64,000 nt of DNA. Source: Asanoa ferruginea. Its GTDB lineage: Bacteria; Actinomycetota; Actinomycetes; Mycobacteriales; Micromonosporaceae. Numbering within the stretch: position 1 is the first letter of the stretch; each line of letters begins with the position of its first letter. The stretch lies in contig NZ_QUMQ01000001.1 of the NCBI RefSeq assembly GCF_003387075.1, forward strand, positions 6,758,001 through 6,822,000, given 5' to 3'. The notes beneath the pieces are model-generated. The model saw only the letters and a program-made list of their open reading frames with translations. It ran no database searches and was not told where the DNA came from. The translations under genes were made by a program, and so were the position numbers. Below, in pieces: positions 18,601 to 27,521 of this stretch.

Positions 18601-18603
18601 GAG

Positions 18604-18611
18604 TTTCGAAA
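18604..18611. promoter_or_regulatory. Possible LacI-type operator (TTTCGAAA)
   Basis: An 8-bp perfect palindrome 3 bp upstream of the lacI-family ATG. A related half (TCTCGAAACT, 18673-18682) lies in the same 82-bp gap. LacI-family proteins of actinobacterial glycan operons often bind TTTCGAAA-centred sites, so autoregulation is plausible. Confidence 0.4.
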
Positions 18612-18682
18612 ACCTTCGATACAAGGGGGCTGTGTCCGGCACCGTACACCCCTTGTGGGCAGACCGAAACTGCTCTCGAAAC

Positions 18683-21244
18683 TCAGGGCCCGGCGGCGGC
18701 CGGCGTGGGCTCCGGTTCGGTGCGCGGGACCGGGCCGCGGAAGGTCGACTTGCGGGCCGCGACGGCCAGGATCGCGGCGATCACCGCGAGGGCGACGCCG
18801 AAGACCGTCCAGTGCGCGACCTCGCCGCTGCTGGCGAACAGGGCGACCACCGCGACACCGAGGCAGCCGACGGCGACGACCAGGAACGCCGCGAAGACCA
18901 ACATCATGATCAATCGGGTACGCAGCCGCCTGGCCAGCGTCGTCGGGTCCTTGCTCAGGCCACGCCAGAACGCGCCCCGCAACGGGCCGGTGAGCCAGCG
19001 GGCGGTCCGGTTGCCGAGCGTGAGCCCTTCCGGCTCCGCGACGGCGACCATCGCCTCCAGCGTCCGCTGCGCACCGGACCGCATCCGGGGCGACGGCGCC
19101 GCGGGATCGCAGGCGTCGAGGCGACCGTGGGTGAGCAGCTTGGTGACCACGGTCGCCAGTTGCACGGCGGTGGTCCGGCCGAGGTCCGAGCGCAGGAAGG
19201 AGCGCACCAGTTCGCGGTCGTCGCCGGCCACCCGCTGGTGCGCGGCGGCCAGCCGGGTCAGCAGCGCCGCGCCGCCCAGCCCCTGGTAGAACCGGTCGGC
19301 CTCGTCGGCGAGGATCGCCCGCTGCACCGACTCGACCTGGCGCGCGACATCGGGCCGGTCGCCCAGCACCAGCCGGGTGAGGTGAGCGGCGGCGTCCAGC
19401 CGGCCCCAGAGCCAGTCGTGCTGCCGGGCGCCCTCGGCGGCGAACGCGCCGAAGTGGCCGACCTTGGTGCCGAAGAGCTTCCGGTCGCCGGCGCCGGCGT
19501 ACTGGCCGAGTTCGCGCAGCGGGCTGTCGACGTCGGGCCCGATCCGCACGAAGTCGAACGGCGGCGTGTGCACCCGCACCGACGGTGCCGCGAACGCCCG
19601 GGCCAGCACCTCCGCCGCCAGCGCGCGCTCGACGACGGCCGCCGCGTCGCCATAGCTCTCCGCCGCGGTGCGGACGATGACCAGCAGGTGCTCGCGTACC
19701 CGCAGATCGATGAAGATCTCGTTGAGCAGCGCCGCGAGGTCCTCGTCGGGGGCCGCGGCGGAGAGCCGTGCGGCGTGGGCGCGCTCGACGATGGCGCCGG
19801 ACACGGCCTCTTCGATCGCGAGAATCCGGTTGAGCGCCGTGCTCAGGCCGACCGCCACGTTCGTCGGGTTGGCGAAGTGCGGCGCGTCGGGCACGCCGTT
19901 GAGCTGGTCGCGCACCTCCCGCAGCATCGCGGTGACGACCTGCTGTGCCGCCGAGATGCCCCAGGTCCACAGCGGACCGTCCAGCGCGTTGCGCAACCCG
20001 GTGCCGGCCGGCGGCACCCAGAGGTTGTCGGACTCCAGCAGCCGGCCCACGTCGATCCGGGACTGCCCGCCCAGGTCAGTGGCGAGCGGCTGGCGGCGCA
20101 GCACCCGGCGGACCCGCCAGACGCCGTCGACCGCGCGGGCCCGCCGGTATTCCGGGACCAGTTCGGCCGCCGTCGCCCGCAGCCGGCCGCCGTCGTCGCC
20201 GCGCAGCCGTTCGAAGAGCCGGGCGGCGGGCGACTCCGCGGCCACCGACAGCCGCTCGTCGAGTTCGTCGACGTCGCTGCGGAAGTCGACCTCGCGGGGC
20301 AGGCTGAGCGACCCGGAGATCACCGCGTGCAGCGGCGGGCTGAGCCGGGCGACGTCGGTGGCCGGCACCCCGCCGCCGGCGGCCCGCTGGCCGGAACTGG
20401 GCACCACGTAGGCCAGGATGCGGCGGTAGGGCCCGGTGACCGGGCGGTGTGCCATCTCCTCGACCACCGGGCCGAACGGGGCGTTATCGAGCACGCCGCC
20501 GTCGATCAGGAACGTCGGGTGGTCGGCGTCGTGGGGTGCCGGCTGCACGCGTACCCCTGCGTCCAGAAGGGGTTTCTCGTATTCCGGCGCGAAGGCGCCG
20601 GGGAAGCCGGCGGACGCGCGCGCGGCGGTGACCAGTGCCCGCGTCTCGCGGAAGTCGTTGCGGCACTCCGCGCGCGGACCGCTCTCGCGGTGGTGCACCT
20701 GCCGGGCGGCGTCGGCGACGAACCGGTAGAGCCGGCGGTGGTCCTCGTAGTCGAACCGCTGGCCGAGCGAGTCGGTGCCGCGCGGCTGCTCGCCGCCGGT
20801 CGCGGTCGCGGTGACGAAGAGCGTGACCGGTGCGGCCGGCCGCGGGTCCGCGCCGGCGATCGGCGCGATCGCGTCGCTGACGGTCTCGGTGAAGTAGCGA
20901 CCGTCGAGCAGGCTGAGCGGGTTGTCGTCGGTCTCGTTGAGCAGCTTGCCGGTGGTCAGCGCGGCGTCGTCGAGCCAGAGCGAGCGCAACCCGTCGGGCA
21001 GCGGCTTGCCGGCGGCCACCGACGAGGCGAGCAGGGCGCCGTTGAGGCCGCCGGCGCTCGTACCCGCGATGATGTCGACCATGACCGTCGCGTTGGCGTC
21101 GGCGCAGAGGTCACGCCACGGACCCTCTTTGCGGCGCAGCCGGTCGAGCTCGTGGGTGACCCCCGCCATCCAGACGGCCAGGCTGACGCCGCCGTTGAAG
21201 ACGAGCGCGAGGCGCAGCTCGGTGGGGTGGGTCGTGGTCGACAT
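18683..21244 (-). CDS. Patatin-like phospholipase with C-terminal membrane segments (DUF3376 type)
   Basis: An 853-residue protein. The patatin fold at residues 11-265 has the oxyanion glycine loop FNGGVSLAVW (16-25), nucleophile elbow GTSAGG (Ser63) and the DGG catalytic aspartate motif (D248). A long middle region, about 300-720, contains the charged helical blocks typical of the actinobacterial DUF3376 architecture. Two hydrophobic helices lie near residues 770-830, close to the C-terminus. Expected activity is acyl-ester hydrolysis of membrane lipids at the inner membrane. ATG at 21244. The LacI gene follows 82 bp downstream, and a UBP-type zinc-finger gene lies 61 bp upstream on the same strand. 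Confidence 0.9.
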   Translation of the reverse strand: MSTTTHPTELRLALVFNGGVSLAVWMAGVTHELDRLRRKEGPWRDLCADANATVMVDIIAGTSAGGLNGALLASSVAAGKPLPDGLRSLWLDDAALTTGKLLNETDDNPLSLLDGRYFTETVSDAIAPIAGADPRPAAPVTLFVTATATGGEQPRGTDSLGQRFDYEDHRRLYRFVADAARQVHHRESGPRAECRNDFRETRALVTAARASAGFPGAFAPEYEKPLLDAGVRVQPAPHDADHPTFLIDGGVLDNAPFGPVVEEMAHRPVTGPYRRILAYVVPSSGQRAAGGGVPATDVARLSPPLHAVISGSLSLPREVDFRSDVDELDERLSVAAESPAARLFERLRGDDGGRLRATAAELVPEYRRARAVDGVWRVRRVLRRQPLATDLGGQSRIDVGRLLESDNLWVPPAGTGLRNALDGPLWTWGISAAQQVVTAMLREVRDQLNGVPDAPHFANPTNVAVGLSTALNRILAIEEAVSGAIVERAHAARLSAAAPDEDLAALLNEIFIDLRVREHLLVIVRTAAESYGDAAAVVERALAAEVLARAFAAPSVRVHTPPFDFVRIGPDVDSPLRELGQYAGAGDRKLFGTKVGHFGAFAAEGARQHDWLWGRLDAAAHLTRLVLGDRPDVARQVESVQRAILADEADRFYQGLGGAALLTRLAAAHQRVAGDDRELVRSFLRSDLGRTTAVQLATVVTKLLTHGRLDACDPAAPSPRMRSGAQRTLEAMVAVAEPEGLTLGNRTARWLTGPLRGAFWRGLSKDPTTLARRLRTRLIMMLVFAAFLVVAVGCLGVAVVALFASSGEVAHWTVFGVALAVIAAILAVAARKSTFRGPVPRTEPEPTPAAAGP

Positions 21245-21305
21245 TGCCGCTCCTGCTGAGTGTGCCCAATGGACTATTCGGGCATTCCTCGCAGAAGTGT
21301 ACGGG

Positions 21306-21674
21306 TCAGCCGAGCAGCTCGTCGGGATAGCACCAGCGCCAGGTCTCGCCGACCTCGGCCGACTGGATCACTGGATGCCCCGTCTTGTGCGCGTGCTTGG
21401 TGGCGTGCCGGGGCTGTGACGAGTCGCAGCAGGCGACATGCCCGCAGGTCAAGCAGGTGCGCAGGTGCACGACGGGCTCGTCGGTCGGCAGGTGGTCTGC
21501 ACAGGCGGTCGGCCGCCCGATGTCGCGCGCCGGCGCGGCACCGAGGTGCTCGCACAGCTCGGGCTCGTAGATCGGCAACTGCCCGGACCGGACGAGCTGC
21601 CGGAACAGCCGTAACGGCTTGTCGTGCCGTTCGTCGGCCGGCTCGTCGGACCCGCCACGATGACGCCTCAACAC
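21306..21674 (-). CDS. UBP-type zinc finger protein
   Basis: A 122-residue protein with a UBP-type zinc finger in its C-terminal two-thirds: CEHL, then C-x-x-H, CLTCGHVACCDSS, and RHATKHAHKTGHPV. This is the pattern that in eukaryotic deubiquitinases and HDAC6 recognises a free glycine-glycine C-terminus. Bacterial stand-alone copies have no assigned function. GTG start at 21674. It lies just upstream of, and on the same strand as, the patatin-like gene, so co-transcription is possible. Confidence 0.85.
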   Translation of the reverse strand: MLRRHRGGSDEPADERHDKPLRLFRQLVRSGQLPIYEPELCEHLGAAPARDIGRPTACADHLPTDEPVVHLRTCLTCGHVACCDSSQPRHATKHAHKTGHPVIQSAEVGETWRWCYPDELLG

Positions 21675-21723
21675 GGTGTCGCTCCCACAAGGTCAACGTA
21701 CCTCGCCGACGTGCGGTGGCGCG

Positions 21724-22188
21724 CTACTCGGCGTTCTGGGCCAACTCGCGCGCCGCGCGTTCGAGCCGTCGCGGGAACCCACCGGGGTCGACCAGGTGGG
21801 CCACCAGCAGCACCGCGTGCCGGGCGGAGACGTCGGCCTTGATCGGCCGCTCGTCGGGGTCGGTCTCGAGCACACCGAGCGCGCCGGCGAGCAGCAGCAG
21901 CACGATCTGCGGGTCGACCGCGTCCACCCACTCGATCGCTTGGCGCACGACGGCGGTCAGCGTGTCGCGCACGTCGTCGGAGTCGAGCCCGTCGGGATGG
22001 CCCTCTTCGAGCGCGTGCCGCACGACGGTGCCGAGCAGCAACCCGACCTGCGCCACGTCGAACCCGGCCAAGCGCCCGACCGCGGTGTCGAACGCCACCC
22101 GGTCGCGCTCGGCCGCCGCTTCGACCGCGTCGGCCGCGGCATCGGCGATCGGCCGCGCCACCGCCGGAACCTCGCTCCACCGACCCAC
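21724..22188 (-). CDS. Hypothetical protein, 154 aa
   Basis: No family recognised. Starting at GTG 22188 (VGRWSEVPAVARPI) it encodes an all-helical, mostly acidic soluble protein with a hydrophobic core segment VDPQIVLLLLAGALG. The frame stays open upstream to 22332, but that extension is the repeat at 22266-22330 and is not expected to be translated. It lies 50 bp upstream of the UBP-type zinc finger gene on the same strand. Confidence 0.6.
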   Translation of the reverse strand: MGRWSEVPAVARPIADAAADAVEAAAERDRVAFDTAVGRLAGFDVAQVGLLLGTVVRHALEEGHPDGLDSDDVRDTLTAVVRQAIEWVDAVDPQIVLLLLAGALGVLETDPDERPIKADVSARHAVLLVAHLVDPGGFPRRLERAARELAQNAE

Positions 22189-22265
22189 GCGAGGACAGTA
22201 CCGGCCCGTGATCACCCCGGGCCTCACCGGCGGGTCGCCGAAAGCGATTTCACCTTCTCTGCTCG

Positions 22266-22330
22266 GGTCCGCGGTCGTCCGGACCGCTCCTCCCGCGAGG
22301 GACCGCTTCGCTGCCAGGTCCGCGGTGGCC
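22266..22330. repeat. Interspersed repeat copy, shared with 46716-46844
   Basis: Positions 22303-22328 match 46758-46783 and 46818-46843 exactly over 26 bp (begins CCGCTTCGCTGCC, ends TCCGCGGTGG). Flanks are related: a GTCCGCGGT start and a CTCCCGC/CCGGAG-like centre. Here it is intergenic, between the KAS gene stop (22358) and the hypothetical gene start (22188). At 46.7 kb it is inside a coding sequence. Confidence 0.75.
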
Positions 22331-22357
22331 ACCCTTGGCGCCAGGCCGCCCGCGGCG

Positions 22358-23599
22358 TCAGGCCGGTGTGAAGATCAGGGTGACGTTCTGGCCGCCGAAA
22401 CCGAACGAGTTGCTCAGCACCGGGCCCGGGCGGGTCCTGCGGGTTTCGCCCGCGACCACGTCGAGGGTGACCTCCTTGTCCTTCGACTCCAGGTTGAGCG
22501 TGCGGGGGATCACGCCCTCCACCGCCGACAGCAGCGCGACGACGCCTTCCACCGCGCCGGCGGCGCCGACCAGGTGGCCGATGTTGGACTTCGGCGCGGT
22601 CAGCACGGCGTCGGGGCCGAGGGCCTCGGCGATGGCCGCCGTCTCGCCGATGTCGCCGACCACCGTGGACGTGGCGTGGCAGTTGACGTGGATGATGTCG
22701 GCCGCGGACAGGCCCGCGTCGCGCAGGGCCTTGCGGATCGCCCGGATCTGGCCGGCGCCGGTCGGGTCGGGGCCGGTGATGTGGTAGGCGTCCGAGGTGA
22801 TGCCGTAGCCGGCCAGCCGGCCCAGCACCCGGGCGCCGCGGGCGGCGGCGAAGTCGGCGCGTTCGAGGACCATCGCGGCCGAGCCCTCGCCCAGCACGAA
22901 GCCGTCGCGGGCCGAGTCGAACGGGCGGGAGGCCGCCTCCGGGTCGTCGTTGCGGCGGCTCAGCGTGCGGGCCTGCGCGAAGCCCGCGATGGTCAGCGGG
23001 TTGATCGCGGCCTCGGTGCCGCCGGCGATCACCACGTCGGCCTCGCCGTCGCGGATCAGCCGGGCGCCCATGGCCAGCGCCTCGGCGCCCGACGCGCACG
23101 CGGAGACCGGGGTGAAGACGCCGGCGCGGGCGCCGTATTCGATGCTGACCCAGGCGGCCGGGCCGTTGGGCATCAGCATCGGCACGGTCAGCGGGGAGAC
23201 CTTGCCGGGGCCGCGCTCCTCGATCACGTCGTCCTGGTCGAGCAGGGTGTTGACGCCGCCGATGCCGGTGCCCATCGCCACCGCGAAGCGCTCGGGCTCG
23301 ACCTCGGGGGTGCCGGCCGCTGTCCAGGCCTCGCGCGCGGCGACGAACGCGGCCTGCTCGGCGCGGTCCATCCGGCGGGCCTGCACCCGGGTCAGGGCGT
23401 CGGCGGGGGAGACCGCCATCGGTGCGGCGATCTTGGTGGGCAGGTCGTCGGCGAAGGCGTAGGCGGCGACGAGGTCGTCGATGCGGCGGACGCCCGAACG
23501 GCCGGCGAGCATGCCCTGCCACAGGGCATCGACGTCGCCGCCGAGTGGGGTGGTGGCGCCGAGGCCGGTGATGACGACTTCGGCTGGGGTGGTGGACAT
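22358..23599 (-). CDS. fabF: Beta-ketoacyl-ACP synthase II (FabF-type)
   Basis: A 413-residue condensing enzyme that extends acyl-ACP with malonyl-ACP. The Cys-His-His triad is present: C168 in VSACASGAE, H308 in NCHATST and H342 in KSNIGHLVGAAG (with K337). The usual NAHGTST motif is altered to NCHATST, leaving the histidine. The C-terminal SNSFGFGGQN loop is normal. ATG at 23599. No ACP, ketoreductase or other FAS/PKS gene is nearby, and it is divergent from a TetR gene over a perfect palindrome, so it is probably a regulated accessory fatty-acid enzyme. Confidence 0.9.
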   Translation of the reverse strand: MSTTPAEVVITGLGATTPLGGDVDALWQGMLAGRSGVRRIDDLVAAYAFADDLPTKIAAPMAVSPADALTRVQARRMDRAEQAAFVAAREAWTAAGTPEVEPERFAVAMGTGIGGVNTLLDQDDVIEERGPGKVSPLTVPMLMPNGPAAWVSIEYGARAGVFTPVSACASGAEALAMGARLIRDGEADVVIAGGTEAAINPLTIAGFAQARTLSRRNDDPEAASRPFDSARDGFVLGEGSAAMVLERADFAAARGARVLGRLAGYGITSDAYHITGPDPTGAGQIRAIRKALRDAGLSAADIIHVNCHATSTVVGDIGETAAIAEALGPDAVLTAPKSNIGHLVGAAGAVEGVVALLSAVEGVIPRTLNLESKDKEVTLDVVAGETRRTRPGPVLSNSFGFGGQNVTLIFTPA

Positions 23600-23604
23600 G
23601 CCAT

Positions 23605-23623
23605 AGTTGTATCGCATACAACT
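23605..23623. promoter_or_regulatory. TetR operator between fabF and tetR
   Basis: A perfect palindrome AGTTGTAT-CGC-ATACAACT with 8-bp arms and a 3-bp centre. It starts 6 bp from the fabF ATG (23599) and ends 5 bp before the tetR ATG (23629). One dimer bound here would block both divergent genes. The spacing leaves no room for normal ribosome binding sites outside the operator, so one or both messages may be leaderless. Confidence 0.85.
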
Positions 23624-23628
23624 TAGAG

Positions 23629-24279
23629 ATGTCCACCGCACAGCCGCCCAGGCTCCGCGGGCGGCGCACCCGGGCGCTGCTCCTCGACGCCGCCGTCGAC
23701 CTGTTCGCCGCGCGCGGGTTCGACGGCGTCAACGTGGCCGATATCGCCGCCGCCGCGAAGGCCCACCCCAACCAGGTGACCTACTACTTCGGGTCGAAGG
23801 ACGCGCTGTTCGTACACGCGGCGTTTCTGATGTTGCTCCGGGACGCGGCGCGGCTGGAGCCGATCGGCCGGCGGCAACGGACGCCCGCCGCGTTCCGGGC
23901 CGCGCTGTCGCGCACCGCGCTGGCGCTGCCGTCGGTGCCGGCGGTGGTCGAGGCGATGTCGATCACCCGGCGCCGGCCGGAGTTGCGGCCGCTGGCCGAG
24001 CAGAACCTCACCGTGCTGTTCCGCCAGGCCGAGCACTATCTGACCGCGATCCTGGAGCGGCGCGGCTGGGCCATCGACCGGCCGGCCGAGGTCGAGACCC
24101 GCACGTTCTGGAGCGCGGTCCTCGGTGCCCGGCTGATCGCCGAGTCCGGCTATCCGGGCACGTCCGCCGACGTCGACGTGGCCGGCGTGCTGACCATCCA
24201 CGAGGGACGGACCCGGCGCGGCGAGAGTGCCGCACCGGGTCCGGAGAACGAACGTCAGGCCCTGCGAGGGCGGTCGTAG
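23629..24279 (+). CDS. TetR/AcrR family transcriptional regulator
   Basis: A 216-residue regulator. The N-terminal HTH (TRALLLDAAVDLFAARGF to HPNQVTYYFGSKDALFV) is standard. The C-terminal domain is all-helical, with a polar tail after residue 195. It starts 5 bp downstream of the palindrome at 23605-23623 and is divergent from fabF, so it most likely represses itself and the ketoacyl synthase, perhaps sensing an acyl-CoA or acyl-ACP (inference). Its 3' end overlaps the convergent ABC permease gene by 25 bp. Confidence 0.9.
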   Translation: MSTAQPPRLRGRRTRALLLDAAVDLFAARGFDGVNVADIAAAAKAHPNQVTYYFGSKDALFVHAAFLMLLRDAARLEPIGRRQRTPAAFRAALSRTALALPSVPAVVEAMSITRRRPELRPLAEQNLTVLFRQAEHYLTAILERRGWAIDRPAEVETRTFWSAVLGARLIAESGYPGTSADVDVAGVLTIHEGRTRRGESAAPGPENERQALRGRS

Positions 24280-25024
24280 AGGGCGCGGGCCCAGAAGAAG
24301 CCGCCGGCCGCGAGCACCACGCACCAGCCGACCGACCACCAGGCGGCGTCGCCGATGCCCGAGCCCATCAGCAGGCCGCGGAGGGTTTCGATGATCGGCG
24401 TGTAGGGCTGGTGCTCGGCGAACCAGGCCACCCCGGCGGGCATCGAGTCGGTGGGCAGGAACGCGCTGGAGATCAGCGGCAGGAACTGCAGGATCAGGGT
24501 CAGGCTGTTGGCGCCGGCGACGGTCTTGGTGGCCAGGCCGAACGCGACCGCGAGCCAGGTCAGCGCGAACGTCAGCAGGGCGAAGACGCCGAACGCCGCC
24601 AGGTATTCCACCGGGGTCGCCGACGGGCGGAAACCCAGGGCCAGAGCGACGAGCACGACCAGGACGACACTGATGAGGGTACGGATCAGGCTGCCGATCA
24701 CCTGGCCGGTCAGCACCGACATGCGGGCGATCGACATCGTGCGCAACCGGGCGATGATGCCTTCCTGCATGTCCTGGTTGATCTTGATCGAGGTCGCCGC
24801 CGTGCCGGTGCCGGCGGCCATCAGGATGATGCCCGGCGTCACGTAGTCGATGTAGCGGCCGCCACCCGGCAGGAAGTCGGCGCCGAGCGCGCTGCCGAAG
24901 ACGCCCACGAACAGCAGCAGGAAGACCACCGCCGTGCCGATGCCGCTGATCGTCATCATCGGGAAGCGCAGGGCGTGCTTGAGGTCCCGGCGGAACATCG
25001 TCACCGAGTCGATCATCGTGGTGG

Positions 25025-25028
<4 letters not shown>
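24255..25028 (-). CDS. ABC-2 type transporter permease (DrrB-like)
   Basis: A 257-residue membrane protein with six predicted transmembrane helices, in the DrrB/NodJ pattern: FPMMTISGIGTAVVFLLLF, then DYVTPGIILM and QDMQEGIIARLRTMSIAR, the conserved cytoplasmic loop of drug-export permeases. The ATG at 25028 overlaps the stop of the ATPase gene (ATGA, 25025-25028). The pair should form a small-molecule or lipid exporter. Confidence 0.92.
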
Positions 25029-25978
<950 letters not shown>

Positions 25979-25994
25979 GATCAATCCTTCCAAG

Positions 25995-26027
25995 GGCAGC
26001 ACTGGTAGCCATGGCAGCAGTGCTGCC
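25995..26027 (-). terminator. Intercistronic hairpin between DUF4097 and the ABC ATPase genes
   Basis: Perfect 10-bp arms GGCAGCACTG (25995-26004) and CAGTGCTGCC (26018-26027) with a 13-nt loop. They are 38 bp after the DUF4097 stop and 17 bp before the ATPase start. There is no T tract, so partial termination or mRNA stabilisation is as likely as full termination. Confidence 0.6.
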
Positions 26028-26064
26028 GCGGCTCGGGGCGGGTGGAGCGGGGGAGGGGCGGGCG

Positions 26065-26907
26065 TCAGGCCCGGTGGATCACGATGTCGCCGAAGTAGGT
26101 GCGGCCGCGCACCTCGACCTTCTCGTCGCCTTCGACCGGGCCGGACGACCCCTCGAGGGTGTTGCGCACGTTGCCGTTCTTGACGTCGAGGTCGAGCCAG
26201 GCGGCGGTGCCGGCCGGGATGCCCACCTCGAGCGAGCCGGCGGCGGTTTCGAGCGAGACCTGGCCGCGCACCGCTTCCAGCACCCGCAGGCTGCCGTGCG
26301 CGGTCTTCAGGGTGGCACCGGCACGGGCCTGGTCGACCGCGATGTCGCCGTTGGCCGAGTTGGCCCGCAGCGCGCCGCCGGCCTCGCCGATCCAGGTCTC
26401 ACCACTGGAGTTCTTGACCGTCGCGGTGCCCTCGACCGCGCCGATGTGCAGCCGGCCGGTGCCGGTGGTGATCTCGGCGTCGCCGGTCACCCGCTCGACC
26501 GAGATGTCGCCGGCGCCGGTGTTGAGCCGCGCCCGGCCGGTCTGGCCCAGCCGGATCGTGCCGAACCCGGTCTTGTAGCGGGTGTCGCCGAACACGCCCT
26601 CGGCGTGCAGGTCGCCGGCGCCGTTGTCGCCGTCGAGCCGGGAGCCCGCCGGGACGGCGATCTCGACCTCGATGCGGGCGCTCTTGCCGCCCAGTAACCG
26701 GCCGATGGTCTTGGGCGTGCGCACCCGGAGCTGGCCGTCGGCGTAGTCGACCTGGGTCTCGGCGACCATCTTGGCCGAGCTGGCCGACGAGCTGCCCGCG
26801 CGGACCTCGACCTCGGTGGTGTCGCGGTCGGTCGCGGTGATCCGCACGTGGCCGACCAGCAGGCTGAGGTTGACGTCGATCGGGCCGGGAGTGTTGAACG
26901 TGGGCAT
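26065..26907 (-). CDS. DUF4097 family beta-strand repeat protein
   Basis: A 280-residue protein of short alternating beta strands with glycine/asparagine turns, as in IKNSSGETWIGEAGG-like and NGDIAVDQARAGATLKTAHGSL segments. This is the DUF4097 (adhesin-like) right-handed beta-helix pattern. No signal peptide or membrane helix, so it is likely cytoplasmic despite the adhesin name. In many actinobacteria this family sits beside an RHH/HicB-like protein and a DrrAB-type exporter, as here. Confidence 0.85.
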   Translation of the reverse strand: MPTFNTPGPIDVNLSLLVGHVRITATDRDTTEVEVRAGSSSASSAKMVAETQVDYADGQLRVRTPKTIGRLLGGKSARIEVEIAVPAGSRLDGDNGAGDLHAEGVFGDTRYKTGFGTIRLGQTGRARLNTGAGDISVERVTGDAEITTGTGRLHIGAVEGTATVKNSSGETWIGEAGGALRANSANGDIAVDQARAGATLKTAHGSLRVLEAVRGQVSLETAAGSLEVGIPAGTAAWLDLDVKNGNVRNTLEGSSGPVEGDEKVEVRGRTYFGDIVIHRA

Positions 26908-26933
26908 GGTGGTCTCCTCCAGGGTGGTGGGTG

Positions 26934-27458
26934 TCAGCGGACCCAGCCGGTGAACCGCTGGCCGCCGTCGGCGGCGACCTGCGTGGCGGCGGTGCGCTGG
27001 TGCTGCTCGCCGTCGAGCGCGGCGGCGGCCGCGCGGACGAGCCAGGTGTTGACGGACACGTGACCGCGGCCGGCGGCGGCCTCGACGCGCGCCTTGAGGT
27101 CGTCGGGCAGACGCAGGTTGATCCGCGCGGAGGCGGCGCCCGCGGTGAGGGCGTCGTCGACCGGCGCGGCGGCCGGTTGCGCGGTTGGCGCCGATGGTGC
27201 CGTCGTGGTGCCACCTGGCATCACCGACACCACGAACTGCGGGTCGCGGCCGCGCAGCCGCAGGTCGACCGAGCCGGGCGCGAGCTCGCGGGTGATCTCG
27301 TCGGCCGCGGCCGAGAGGGCCTCCAGCAGAGCCAGCCGGATGGCCGACTCCAGCGGGGCGGTGAGCCGCTCGGCGAGGGCGCGTGCCTCGTCGCCGCCGG
27401 CTTCGGCGGCGACGGCCAGCTCGTCGCGGAGCTTGTCGACGTAGGGCGTCAGGTCCAT
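26934..27458 (-). CDS. Ribbon-helix-helix (Arc/HicB-like) DNA-binding protein
   Basis: A 174-residue protein. Residues 1-65 are helical, 80-110 form an alanine/proline-rich linker, and 111-148 (ARINLRLPDDLKARVEAAAG, then VSVNTWLVRAAAAAL) are a ribbon-helix-helix domain of the kind found in HicB antitoxins. No HicA toxin is adjacent, so it is better seen as a transcriptional regulator. The ATG at 27458 was chosen over 27509 because the longer form would be read through the operator. First gene of the probable RHH-DUF4097-ABC operon. Confidence 0.8.
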   Translation of the reverse strand: MDLTPYVDKLRDELAVAAEAGGDEARALAERLTAPLESAIRLALLEALSAAADEITRELAPGSVDLRLRGRDPQFVVSVMPGGTTTAPSAPTAQPAAAPVDDALTAGAASARINLRLPDDLKARVEAAAGRGHVSVNTWLVRAAAAALDGEQHQRTAATQVAADGGQRFTGWVR

Positions 27459-27467
27459 GGCATTACT

Positions 27468-27513
27468 ATGACACCACGATGGCACCACGCGCAAGCTGCG
27501 TGGTGCCATCGTG
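27468..27513. promoter_or_regulatory. RHH operator and 16-bp hairpin
   Basis: Three copies of the 9-mer TGGTGYCAT: two in one orientation (ATGACACCA 27468-27476 and ATGGCACCA 27479-27487, 11 bp apart) and one inverted (TGGTGCCAT 27501-27509). The last two lie in a perfect 16-bp inverted repeat, CACGATGGCACCACGC (27475-27490) with 27498-27513 and a 7-nt loop. It sits 10-55 bp upstream of the RHH gene start and 9 bp past the stop of the FAD monooxygenase, so it may also serve as that gene's terminator. Confidence 0.75.
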
Positions 27514-27521
27514 TTCGAGCC

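Noticed and set aside
18509-21259. A 916-codon open frame on the plus strand
   Set aside because: Antisense of the patatin-like gene with normal codon use on the other strand; composition biased to R, G and A.
26934-27458. HicAB-type toxin-antitoxin module
   Set aside because: The RHH protein resembles HicB in its C-terminal domain, but no HicA toxin gene is adjacent on either side. The neighbours are DUF4097 and an exporter.
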